This document shows, piece after piece, positions 32,657-40,464 of a DNA stretch of 43,017 nucleotides. Made by a program: the position numbers and the translations under genes. This DNA is from an uncultured Prevotellaceae bacterium (lineage in GTDB: Bacteria > Bacteroidota > Bacteroidia > Bacteroidales > Bacteroidaceae): assembly GCA_900315565.1 (NCBI GenBank), contig OMZS01000030.1:1-43017 (forward strand). The letters are read 5' to 3'. The notes below the pieces were generated by a model. That model was given only the letters and a program-made list of their open reading frames with translations. It ran no database searches and was not told where the DNA came from. Numbering within the stretch: position 1 is the first letter of the stretch; each line of letters opens with the position of its first letter.

Positions 32657-33274
32657 ATGAAGAAAACCTTTTTGACACTTCTTGCAGCTGCGACACTCAT
32701 GCTGTCGAGCTGCTTATCAACCGGAATGGGAACTACACCCGCCAGTTCAAACAACAACGTGCTGGGCAGTGTGCTTGGCAGCGTTTTGGGCCAAGTGCTG
32801 CTAGGAGGAATGATCAACCAGTCGGGCATTCTTGGCAGCTGGAACTACACAGCCCCAAGTGCTGCCTTCACCACCCAACAGGCGCTGACCAAGGCCGGAG
32901 GCTCTGCCACCATTGCCAACATGGCTTCGTCGCTGGCAAGTAACTACAACAACATCGGCATCAACAGCAACAACACATCATTCTCGTTCCTTGCCGGCAA
33001 CAAGTTCTCCGCCAAGGTGAACGGCATCCCGTTCAACGGCACCTATGCCTATAACCCTCAGAGCGGCGAAATCACCCTCAAGACAGCTACCGAGACCATT
33101 AAGGGCAACGTAACCAAGACCGAGAAGGGAATGGGTCTGATGTTCGACTCCACACAGATGGTCAACCTCCTTCAGAAAGAAGGAAAGGTCAGCAACACGG
33201 CTGCCGTTCAGGCAATCAGCAAGCTTGCCAAGAGTGCCAACGGCGCCCGTGTAGGCTTTGAGCTTACTAAATAA
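32657..33274 (+). CDS. DUF4923-type lipoprotein
   Basis: The 205-residue protein has a lipoprotein signal (lipobox LSSC, Cys19), a Gly/Leu-rich stretch (NVLGSVLGSVLGQVLLGGM, about 32-50) and a lipocalin-like beta domain (GILGSWNYTAPSAAFTTQQAL, then SFSFLAGNKFSAKVNGIPFNGTYAYN). This pattern is that of DUF4923 proteins in Bacteroidales, of unknown role. It is probably anchored in a membrane facing the periplasm. The ATG at 32657 is used because the upstream in-frame TTG overlaps the promoter. The group II intron is inserted 91 bp after its stop codon. Confidence 0.8.
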   Translation: MKKTFLTLLAAATLMLSSCLSTGMGTTPASSNNNVLGSVLGSVLGQVLLGGMINQSGILGSWNYTAPSAAFTTQQALTKAGGSATIANMASSLASNYNNIGINSNNTSFSFLAGNKFSAKVNGIPFNGTYAYNPQSGEITLKTATETIKGNVTKTEKGMGLMFDSTQMVNLLQKEGKVSNTAAVQAISKLAKSANGARVGFELTK

Positions 33275-33282
33275 GTGTCGCC

Positions 33283-33365
33283 TCGGAGAGGCCATTTATT
33301 GTGTTGCCTCGGAGAAACATCAATTTTTTGCCTCGGAGAAACATCAATTTTTTTGCTTCGGAGAA
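33283..33365. repeat. Tandem GCCTCGGAGAAACATCAATTTTTT units
   Basis: Three to four imperfect units of about 26 nt, each with TCGGAGA and most with a T run, separate the lipoprotein stop from the intron 3' end. Confidence 0.8.
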
Positions 33366-33429
33366 ATCGAGTAGGAGGTGAACACTAATCAAAGGTGTTC
33401 ACCTCTTTTCGTGTTCACTTATCCTCTCC

Positions 33430-33464
33430 CACCACCGTACAAGCGGTTCCGCATACGGCGGTTC
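33430..33464 (-). ncRNA. Group II intron domain V
   Basis: The catalytic hairpin starts GAACCGCCGTATGCGG and closes with TACGGTGGTG. It lies 1 nt after the reverse transcriptase stop codon. Confidence 0.8.
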
Positions 33465-33465
33465 C

Positions 33466-34893
33466 TCAACCTTTCGGCAGCGCAGATGCACTGTAATAAC
33501 AACCTATCCAGCTATATCCTGCCTTGCGGAGTGCCTCGTCACCGATTGCACGGGCGAGTATCCAACTGTCGGCTATACGCCAATAGCCCTTGCATGTATT
33601 ACCCCACTGGTAGGCTCGCCATTTGTCTATGCCGCACTTGATAAGGTTCTTCACCCTTGTACGTGGTTTCTTCCACGACTTCCAAATGCACATGCGCAGA
33701 CGGCGGCGAAGCCATTGGTCTATGTCCGCGACCTTATTGCCCATATCAGCATAGCTGTAGTATTCAGACCACCCGCGCAAGTAATTGCCCAGGGCGGTCT
33801 TGCGCTGCTCATAGCCCATGCCATTACTCCGAGAAGTAATCTGCTTCAGCTTGCGGCGCAGCTTGGCCTCGCTCTTCTCATGCAGCCGCAGACGGCATTT
33901 GCCGTTGCGTACATAGAAGCCGTAGCCAAGGTACTTCAACTTGCCTATGTAGGCACACTCGGTCTTCTCGCGGTTGACCTTTAGCTTCAGTTCACTCTCG
34001 ATGAACTTGGTGATGCTGTCCCTTATGCGCTCCATCGCGCGGCGGCTCTTACAGAATATAAGGCCGTCGTCGGCATAGCGGACAAAGGGGTGGCCTCTAT
34101 GCTCCAGTTCCTTGTCAAGCTCATTCAGCAGTATGTTGGCAAGCAGCGGACTCAGCGGGCCGCCTTGCGGCGTACCCTCGCGGGTCGGCTCTACTCTCGT
34201 GCCAGTCATCACACCAGCGTTGAGGTATCGATGGATAAGGGAAATGACCGCATCATCCTTTATTGTCCGTTGCAGTATCCCTATCAGCTTGGCATGGTCA
34301 ACCGTGTCGAAAAAGCGTTCAAGGTCAATGCCAACCGCATAGCGGTAGCCCTGCCCTACTATCTCCGTGACACGCGACAATGCCTGCTTTGCTCCACGAT
34401 TAGGACGGAAACCGAAGCTGCCGTCGCTGAACTGGTGTTCATAGATGGGGGTTAGCACTTGGGCCATAGCCTGCTGTATCATCCTGTCCACCACCGTGGG
34501 GATGCCCAGCAGACGTTTCTTCCCATTGTCCTTGGGTATCTCTACCCTGCGGACGGGGTTAGGACGATATGTCCTTTGGCGAATACTCTCTGTCAGTACG
34601 TCCTTATGCTCCAATATATAGCCGAGCAGACGGGCGCAGTCCATCTTGTCTATACCTGCCGCACCCTTGTTGCGCATCACCTGCTTGTAGGCGGCGTTGA
34701 GGTTGGCGGGAGACAGTATCTGTTCCAACAGAAGGTATTGGTTAGGTTGCTCCGTAGTGAGACAGCCATCGACCACGCGCATGAAAGTCTGCACTCCCGC
34801 ATATCCCTTGGCTTCCGGCCTACTCGTCTGCGGGCAGCTATCACCTTGAGGTGACATTTTCTGCATTCGGTCCTTCATACGATAGTCTTTCAT
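33466..34893 (-). CDS. ltrA: Group II intron reverse transcriptase/maturase
   Basis: The 475-residue intron-encoded protein has RT blocks in order: NKGAAGIDKMD (RT-1), RRVEIPKDNGKKRLLGIPTV (RT-2), FGFRPNRGAKQAL (RT-3), GIDLERFFDTVDH (RT-4), GTPQGGPLSPLLANILLNELD, and the active site YADD (273-276). A maturase X domain (about 345-430; LGNYLRGWSEYY) follows. I see no HNH endonuclease domain; the tail is GCYYSASALPKG. It splices the intron and copies it into DNA. The stop lies next to domain V, as expected for an ORF in domain IV. Confidence 0.95.
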   Translation of the reverse strand: MKDYRMKDRMQKMSPQGDSCPQTSRPEAKGYAGVQTFMRVVDGCLTTEQPNQYLLLEQILSPANLNAAYKQVMRNKGAAGIDKMDCARLLGYILEHKDVLTESIRQRTYRPNPVRRVEIPKDNGKKRLLGIPTVVDRMIQQAMAQVLTPIYEHQFSDGSFGFRPNRGAKQALSRVTEIVGQGYRYAVGIDLERFFDTVDHAKLIGILQRTIKDDAVISLIHRYLNAGVMTGTRVEPTREGTPQGGPLSPLLANILLNELDKELEHRGHPFVRYADDGLIFCKSRRAMERIRDSITKFIESELKLKVNREKTECAYIGKLKYLGYGFYVRNGKCRLRLHEKSEAKLRRKLKQITSRSNGMGYEQRKTALGNYLRGWSEYYSYADMGNKVADIDQWLRRRLRMCIWKSWKKPRTRVKNLIKCGIDKWRAYQWGNTCKGYWRIADSWILARAIGDEALRKAGYSWIGCYYSASALPKG

Positions 34894-35342
34894 TGGTTGT
34901 TACACTTCGGTTGGGTTCAGTCCTTCTGCCCTTGTGAGGCGTCCTGCCTTTCTCACACTCCTCGGCAGGCTCGTTGCTAGGCATACTATGACCTCGGCTG
35001 ACTTCTCACGGCAAGCTTTACTCCGCGGCTTTGAGTGTTATTGGGTCGCCGCCGCGTCCGTGAGACCTCCCCGATTAAGGACATAATCTTTCACACTTAT
35101 ACCTGCTTGATTTACGCCACCCGTTCCGAATAGCTATCGGGCTTTGACTTCTCATGCAGTCTCACCCACGGGCAAACGCCTTGGTATCAAGTTTCTGTCC
35201 GGCAGGCCAGTGATTTGCCGACGACTTCCTTCAGACCCAATGTCACCATTGGCACCTTGTCTTTGGCTGTGCGCTTGCCGCTATTAGGCCGCGCTCGGGA
35301 CTTACACCCGTTAGATTATGCCCATGTCGGGCGAACACAACG

Positions 35343-35378
35343 AAGGACACGGAGAGTTTTTTCTTCGTGTCCTTTTTT
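35343..35378 (+). terminator. Hairpin next to the intron 5' end
   Basis: AAGGACACGGAGA pairs with TCTTCGTGTCCTT around a 6-nt loop, with a T run after it on the plus strand. Before the intron arrived it probably terminated the lipoprotein transcript. It now forms the 5' exon of the intron on the minus strand. Confidence 0.7.
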
Positions 35379-35564
35379 CTTTCTGTCGTGTTTTTTCACT
35401 TCCGTTCCACTACACGTGCTATTCTCATCCCGTACCTAAATGGGATACCTGTAAGAGGAAATCAAATGCTATTACTCGCCGAGGCTGGATTGCAAATCCA
35501 ACGAGAACACAACCGAACGGGGGTAGAATAACGGAGAATAAATGGTTTATTCTTTTCTTCGTTT

Positions 35565-37604
35565 CTATTTCATCAGCACCTTCTTACCATTCTTTATATA
35601 TACACCCTTCTGCAAAGGCTGGCCTTCTATGCGCTGACCGTTCAGGTTGAAGTAACGGTTATCGGTGATTTTTTCAAGGTTATTGTTCTCTATGCCGTCG
35701 GTACCATCCATTTCAACAATATTTGCAAAGTACTTCCATGGTGAACACGTTTTGTATTTGCCAGTGGTTCCTTTAGGCACATACAAAGTGGCATTCTTGT
35801 AAATATCATTGTTAAAAAGACTATATAAATAAAAAGGATTTTCTAAGTAAGAAAAAATCGAAGTCAGACCAGTGCAGTTAAGGAAAGCCGATCCTCCGAT
35901 GCTGGTCACGGAGTTAGGGATGGAGATGGAAGTAAGAGCGGTACAATCACAGAAAGCTTCTTGCTCGATGCTTGTCACAGAGTTGGGAATGTTTATTTCT
36001 GTCAATCCAGTGCAACCATAAAAGGCCCAGTATCCAATGCTGGTCACGGAGTTAGGGATGACTGTTTTTTGGCAGCCTACAATCAGTTTGTTGTCAGCAG
36101 TGCTAATGATGGCATTACAGTTGTCTCGTGAGTCATACACAGTATTCCCACTCTCTACTATGATAGAGGTCAGGTCGTTCCAACCATCGAAAGAAAAGAC
36201 TCCTATTGTTTCCACTTCCTCACCTATAATAATCTCCTTTATTGAAGTCAAATCATAGAACCAATCACCAATCTCCTTGCAATGGAAAATAACAGAACTC
36301 AGGCCTGTGCAGCCAGAGAATGCGTAATCTCCGATGAAGGTCACAGAGTTGGGAATAGTGACTTCTGTGATACCACTGCAACCATAGAAAGCATAGTACC
36401 CTATTGTTTCCACTTCCTCACCTATAATAATCTCCTTTATTGAAGTCAAATCATAGAACCAATCACCAATCTCCTTGCAATGGAAAACAACAGAAGTAAG
36501 GCCAGTACAGCCATAAAAAGGATTGTTTTCCATAGAGGTAACAGAAGAGCCAATAGTAACGGAGGTCAGACTGGTACAATCACGGAAAGCCCCTCCTCCG
36601 ATGCTAGTCACAGAGTTGGGGATGGTGATAGAGGTCAGACCTATACAGTTATCGAATGCCCTTCCTCCGATGCTGGTCACGGAGTTAGGGATAGTAATGG
36701 AGGTAAGACCGGTGCATTTATAGAAAGTTCCTCCTCCGATGTTAGTCACAGATGAGCCAATAGTAACGGAGATAAGGCCTGTGCAGCCAGAGAAAGCATA
36801 GTCCCCAATTGCTTCCACTTCCTCGCCTATTATTACTTCCTTTATTGAAGTCAAATTTGGAAACCAACAACCAATCTCCTTACAATGGATAACAACAGAA
36901 GTAAGGCCAGTACAGCCATAAAAAGTATTGTTTTCCATGGAGGAAACTGAAGAGCCAATAGTAACCGAGGTCAGACCAGTACAATCACGGAAAGCCCCTC
37001 CTCCGATGCTAGTCACAGAGTTGGGGATAATGATTTCTGCAAGGCCTGTGCAAGATGAGAAAGCATATTCTCCAATAGTAGTAACAGAGTTGGGGATAAT
37101 GATTTCTGCAAGGCCTGTGCAAGATGAGAAAGCATATTCTCCAATAGTAGTCACAGAGTTGGGGATAATGATTTCTGCAAGGCCTGTGCAAGATGAGAAA
37201 GCATATTCTCCAATAGTAGTTATGGAACCGGGGATAATGATAGAGGTCAGGCTGCTGCAACCTTCAAAAGCCCTACCTCCGATGCTGGTAACGGAGTTGG
37301 GAATGGTGACAGAGGTTAGGCTAGTGCAACCTAAGAAAGACCCTCTTCCGATACTAGTCACAGAGTTGGGGAGGGTGATATAGGTCAGACTTGTGCAATA
37401 TAAGAAAGCATATTCTCCAATAGTAGTAACAGAGTTAGGAATGGTGACTTCAGTAAGGCCACTGCAGCCATTGAAAGCATTTTCTCCAATGCTGGTCACA
37501 GACGAGCCAAAAATAACAGAGGTTAAGCCGGTGCATCCATGGAAAGCAAAGGTTCCGATTGTTTCCACTTCGTCTCCTATAATTATTTCTTTTATTGAAT
37601 TCAA
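35565..37604 (-). CDS. BspA-like leucine-rich repeat protein, 5'-truncated
   Basis: The frame encodes about 679 residues of 23-residue repeats with consensus LTSITIPNSVTSIGxxAFxxC, as in Treponema-type/BspA surface proteins. They are broken up by HCKEIGDWFYDLTSIKEIIIGEEVETIG units. The C-terminal tail (NRYFNLNGQRIEGQPLQKGVYIKNG) is the short surface-sorting tail frequent in Prevotella. There is no signal peptide: repeat sequence (GLTSVVVHSKEIGDWW) continues in frame upstream to about 37700, where a stop occurs, with no ATG. The 37604 start is only a TTG. I think the 5' end has been lost and the gene is probably not made in a secreted form. Confidence 0.75.
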   Translation of the reverse strand: MNSIKEIIIGDEVETIGTFAFHGCTGLTSVIFGSSVTSIGENAFNGCSGLTEVTIPNSVTTIGEYAFLYCTSLTYITLPNSVTSIGRGSFLGCTSLTSVTIPNSVTSIGGRAFEGCSSLTSIIIPGSITTIGEYAFSSCTGLAEIIIPNSVTTIGEYAFSSCTGLAEIIIPNSVTTIGEYAFSSCTGLAEIIIPNSVTSIGGGAFRDCTGLTSVTIGSSVSSMENNTFYGCTGLTSVVIHCKEIGCWFPNLTSIKEVIIGEEVEAIGDYAFSGCTGLISVTIGSSVTNIGGGTFYKCTGLTSITIPNSVTSIGGRAFDNCIGLTSITIPNSVTSIGGGAFRDCTSLTSVTIGSSVTSMENNPFYGCTGLTSVVFHCKEIGDWFYDLTSIKEIIIGEEVETIGYYAFYGCSGITEVTIPNSVTFIGDYAFSGCTGLSSVIFHCKEIGDWFYDLTSIKEIIIGEEVETIGVFSFDGWNDLTSIIVESGNTVYDSRDNCNAIISTADNKLIVGCQKTVIPNSVTSIGYWAFYGCTGLTEINIPNSVTSIEQEAFCDCTALTSISIPNSVTSIGGSAFLNCTGLTSIFSYLENPFYLYSLFNNDIYKNATLYVPKGTTGKYKTCSPWKYFANIVEMDGTDGIENNNLEKITDNRYFNLNGQRIEGQPLQKGVYIKNGKKVLMK
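37021..37223. repeat. Three near-identical 69-bp tandem repeats
   Basis: Units starting GGGGATAATGATTTCTGCAA recur at 37023, 37092 and 37161, exactly 69 bp (23 codons) apart and almost identical, within the leucine-rich repeat gene. Confidence 0.9.
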
Positions 37605-37957
37605 ATTGTCGAACCACCAATCACCAATCTCCTTGCTATGGACAACAACAGAAGTCAGGCCACTGCACCAAAAGTATTTGCAAATCGCTTTATATCAGAG
37701 ATTTACTTCTTAAACGGTAGAAAAGTGGTGACGTTAATTCTACAGAAAACGAAAAATGGGAAGATTTAACTTTTTTAACTTTATTAAATAGGGCTGGAAA
37801 CAAAAAATGCCAATTGTAGATGGCAAAAAATTCGTTATATCTGATTCGACTAAAAGAAAAAGCCACAGCGAATTTCGCCATGGCACATCTTTACTCTACC
37901 ACAACCTGCCCCTGTGGTATTAGGGCTCTTCTCTAAACGGAGAGAATGCTGAGAGAC

Positions 37958-38179
37958 TTATCCTCTTGGAGGAAATGGATCCTTACCATGAGAGTCTCTT
38001 TCTCGAATCTGTCCATTACGACCGTGAATAAATAGTTCGGAATGCTGGTTCTTGGAAATTTGACGAGCGGCAGCAATTGCATCGGACTGCCTATCAAATG
38101 TTGAAGTCAGTTTTGAATTGCCTTCGCCCTTAATGCCCCACTTATCTCCAGCAGGAACAACATGTTGGTTTTTTCTCAT
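37958..38179 (-). CDS. DUF2188-family protein
   Basis: The 73-residue protein matches DUF2188 by NQHVVPAGDKWGIKGEGNSK, TFDRQSDAIAAARQISKNQHSELFIHGRNGQIRERDSHGKDP. The family is small, soluble and of unknown role. It has an unusually strong ribosome site for this organism (AAGGAGGTG, 6 nt before ATG). An AATATTTG string at 38251-38244 may be its -7 element. It is divergent from the RloA/RloB-type pair. Confidence 0.82.
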   Translation of the reverse strand: MRKNQHVVPAGDKWGIKGEGNSKLTSTFDRQSDAIAAARQISKNQHSELFIHGRNGQIRERDSHGKDPFPPRG

Positions 38180-38376
38180 CTATTACACCTCCTTTCTGCG
38201 CCCAGTTTTGACAAACATGTCATAGCGCTTTATATTACCCATGCAAATATTAAGCCAGAGTCAAATTTTTGATAAAACAGTGTTAATAACTGACAAAATG
38301 ACAATGTATAATATAATTTTTGTCGTATTTATGCATATTTAACGCAAATAATTGTCTAAGGTTTGAAATAAATTAT

Positions 38377-38384
38377 TATCTTTG
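38377..38384 (+). promoter_or_regulatory. -7 element for the RloA/RloB-type genes
   Basis: TATCTTTG matches the consensus 33 nt before the ATG at 38417. The nearest TTG upstream (38352) gives a 22-nt spacer, slightly long. Confidence 0.5.
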
Positions 38385-38416
38385 CAACGAAATTTCACAA
38401 AATATCAGACGTCATT

Positions 38417-39674
38417 ATGTTATTGTCAGCCAAATTTGAAAACATTTACTCGTTTAACGAGGAAACGCGCATCTTGTTCACTGCTAGCAAGAGCGACCAA
38501 TTGCCGTTGCAAGTGTCACGTGCGGAGAAGCGAGATGATATATCCGTGCTCCGCATGGGATTGATTTATGGTGCCAATGCTTCTGGAAAGTCAAACATCA
38601 TAAAATGTTTGGCGATTATCAAGGAGTTTGCCTTGAATGGTTGGAGCAACCTCTTACGGAATAGCTTTCTCTAAAGGCGGTCTGCTTGAGGAATGGCTAT
38701 ATAAGACTGGCAGCCGCAATGACACCATGATCTTTGAGCGTAAACGCAATGGTGACAGTTGGGATAATACTATTGCACCTTTGTTCCTAAAAGATGAGGA
38801 TGGACAATTCTTGAAGTTCCTGATTGACGGCACACCTACCAAGGGTACTTTCTTAAGTGAGTATATCAAGCGCAACGGAAAGGGAATAGATACGATTAAA
38901 TCTGCTCGTAAATGGTTTGAGAATCTGAATATCATCTTCCCCAATACACATAGAACAGATTTCCCATTCCGAGTTGTGAACGACACCCAGTTCAGAACTG
39001 TGATGCGCGAACTGCTAAATTATTTTGGCACAGGTATCTCAGACCTTCGTCGCGTAGAGTCTAAACCTGAAGAATTGGGCATTCCCGACGAAATCCGTCA
39101 AAAGATTGAGGAAAGTCTTGAAGGCAAAGGTTCCGAAACTGGCGTGGTGATTCACAATGAGAACCGCTTTATCTTTGCAGAAAAAGATAAGTCGAAGAAT
39201 CTGAAGTGGCATGAGCTGAAAACCATACACAAGAAGGATGGCAGTAATTCAGATTATATATTCGAAATGTTCGAAGAATCTGATGGAACGTCACGTTTGT
39301 TCGACTTCATTCCAATGCTTATCGATATGCGCGCTAATGATGCTGTCTATGTGATTGATGAGGTTGACAGGAGCTTACACCCAATGTTGACATTGAAATT
39401 GTTGGAAATGTATAACAGTTTGCTTAGAAGCGATTCACAAATGCAGTTAATCTGCACCACACACGAGTCCAATCTACTTTCTACTGCCCCTATCCGTCAG
39501 GATGAAGTTTGGTTTGTAGAAAAAGACAAAAAAGGAGAAAGCCATCTGTCTTCACTTTGTGAGTATAAGCCTAGAGAGAATGTGCAGAAAGGTTATCTGA
39601 ATGGTCGCTATGGAGCGATTCCATTCTTTGGCGAACTGAATAATATTCATTGGGACGATGCGAAGCAGGAATAG
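38417..39674 (+). pseudogene. RloA-type AAA ATPase, broken by deletion/frameshift
   Basis: The first frame (38417-38674, 85 residues) has the SMC/RecF-type N-terminus and Walker A YGANASGKSN (51-60). It then runs into FALNGWSNLLRNSFL and a stop. The second frame (readable from 38637 to 39674, 345 residues) starts near YGIAFSKGGLLEEWLYKT and keeps the rest: Walker B VYVIDEVDRSLHP and CTTHESNLL. Comparison with the family from memory suggests that about 40-50 residues normally between these parts are missing and that the junction is out of frame. Two separate proteins cannot be excluded, but a split between Walker A and Walker B should destroy ATPase function. The rloB-type gene overlaps the 3' end. 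Confidence 0.75.
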
Positions 39675-40320
39675 TTTGATGCGCGAACGTCGCGAGGCAT
39701 TTCGTGACGCTCGCCTTATAGTCATAGCCTCCGAAGGCAAAGACACGGAGCGGATTTATTTCAAGGCATTAGCCAAAGAATATACCAATCCACGCGTGCA
39801 CGTACATATCTTGGAACGTAGTGTAGATGAACAGAACAACTCCAGCCCAGAACATGTGTTAAAACAGCTCAATGACTACAAAAGCCAATATGAGTTAGAG
39901 GCAGACGACGAACTCTGGTTAGTAGTAGACAAAGACCGCTGGACTGAGGCCATGATTTCTCGTGTTGCCACAGAATGTTTGCAGGAAGTTGCTATGCATA
40001 TGGCTTTAAGCAATCCTTGTTTCGAACTTTGGCTATTATTGCATATAGAAGATGCAGCATCGCTGACACCTAAAGAACAGAAACAATGGATGGAGAATCG
40101 CAGAAAGTCTAAAAATGCCGACCCATATTTGAAGGTGCGATTGCGCCAGAAGATGGGGGCCTACCATGAGTCATCTTACGATGCACTAACTTTGATAGCT
40201 CACGTGGAAGACGCGATAGAACGGGCAAGAGCGTTGGACAAGAATCCGACTGACCGTTGGCCGCAAACACTCGGTACGCGAGTGTACCTGCTGGCTGAGA
40301 GTGTGATGAATAGAAACTAA
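39658..40320 (+). CDS. RloB-type TOPRIM-like protein
   Basis: The 220-residue protein has the OLD-like TOPRIM pattern of RloB/AbiLii proteins: IVIASEGKDTERIYFKAL (Glu26), DELWLVVDKDRW (Asp91, Asp93) and ALSNPCFELWLLLH (116-129). Such proteins are nucleases or toxins that act with an RloA-type ATPase in phage defence. The ATG at 39658 overlaps the ATPase 3' end by 17 nt; the ATG at 39679 is an alternative. The frame is intact although the ATPase gene is broken, so it may be unregulated or silent. Confidence 0.82.
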   Translation: MRSRNSLMRERREAFRDARLIVIASEGKDTERIYFKALAKEYTNPRVHVHILERSVDEQNNSSPEHVLKQLNDYKSQYELEADDELWLVVDKDRWTEAMISRVATECLQEVAMHMALSNPCFELWLLLHIEDAASLTPKEQKQWMENRRKSKNADPYLKVRLRQKMGAYHESSYDALTLIAHVEDAIERARALDKNPTDRWPQTLGTRVYLLAESVMNRN

Positions 40321-40464
40321 TAGCTTTTCTTACTATCATCTAACTGTATCCAATGTCAATAGCTCTATTGAGTAGAAACAAAAAGTGGTAGAGGTTATGC
40401 TTACTCCGAGTTTGGGAGATTAATTGAAAGATTGGAAGTTTTAAAGTAAGGACAATAACGAAAA

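Larger units (their letters stand above)
33366..35338 (-). mobile_element. Group II intron (complete, with reverse transcriptase)
   Basis: On the minus strand the element begins GTGTTCGCCCGACATGGGC (from 35338), close to the GUGYG consensus. It continues with structured RNA including AACGGGTGTAAGTCCCGA, encodes a reverse transcriptase in domain IV, and has a clear domain V hairpin (33464-33430; ACCGCCGTA pairing with TACGGTGGT). It ends with a domain VI stem and CCTCCTACTCGAT at 33366. The total length of about 1.97 kb is typical. The 5' exon is a terminator-like hairpin (35343-35378). The element looks intact; ends are inferred from consensus, not from an empty site. Confidence 0.85.

Noticed and set aside
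33375-33409. Perfect GAGGTGAACAC hairpin followed by TTTT, read as a terminator of the lipoprotein gene
   Set aside because: It lies inside the group II intron, just before the CCTCCTACTCGAT 3' end, and fits the domain VI stem. It came with the intron.
36480-37383. Plus-strand repeat-containing frames opposite the leucine-rich repeat gene
   Set aside because: They are mirror translations of the 69-bp repeat units; the minus strand gives the recognisable leucine-rich repeats.
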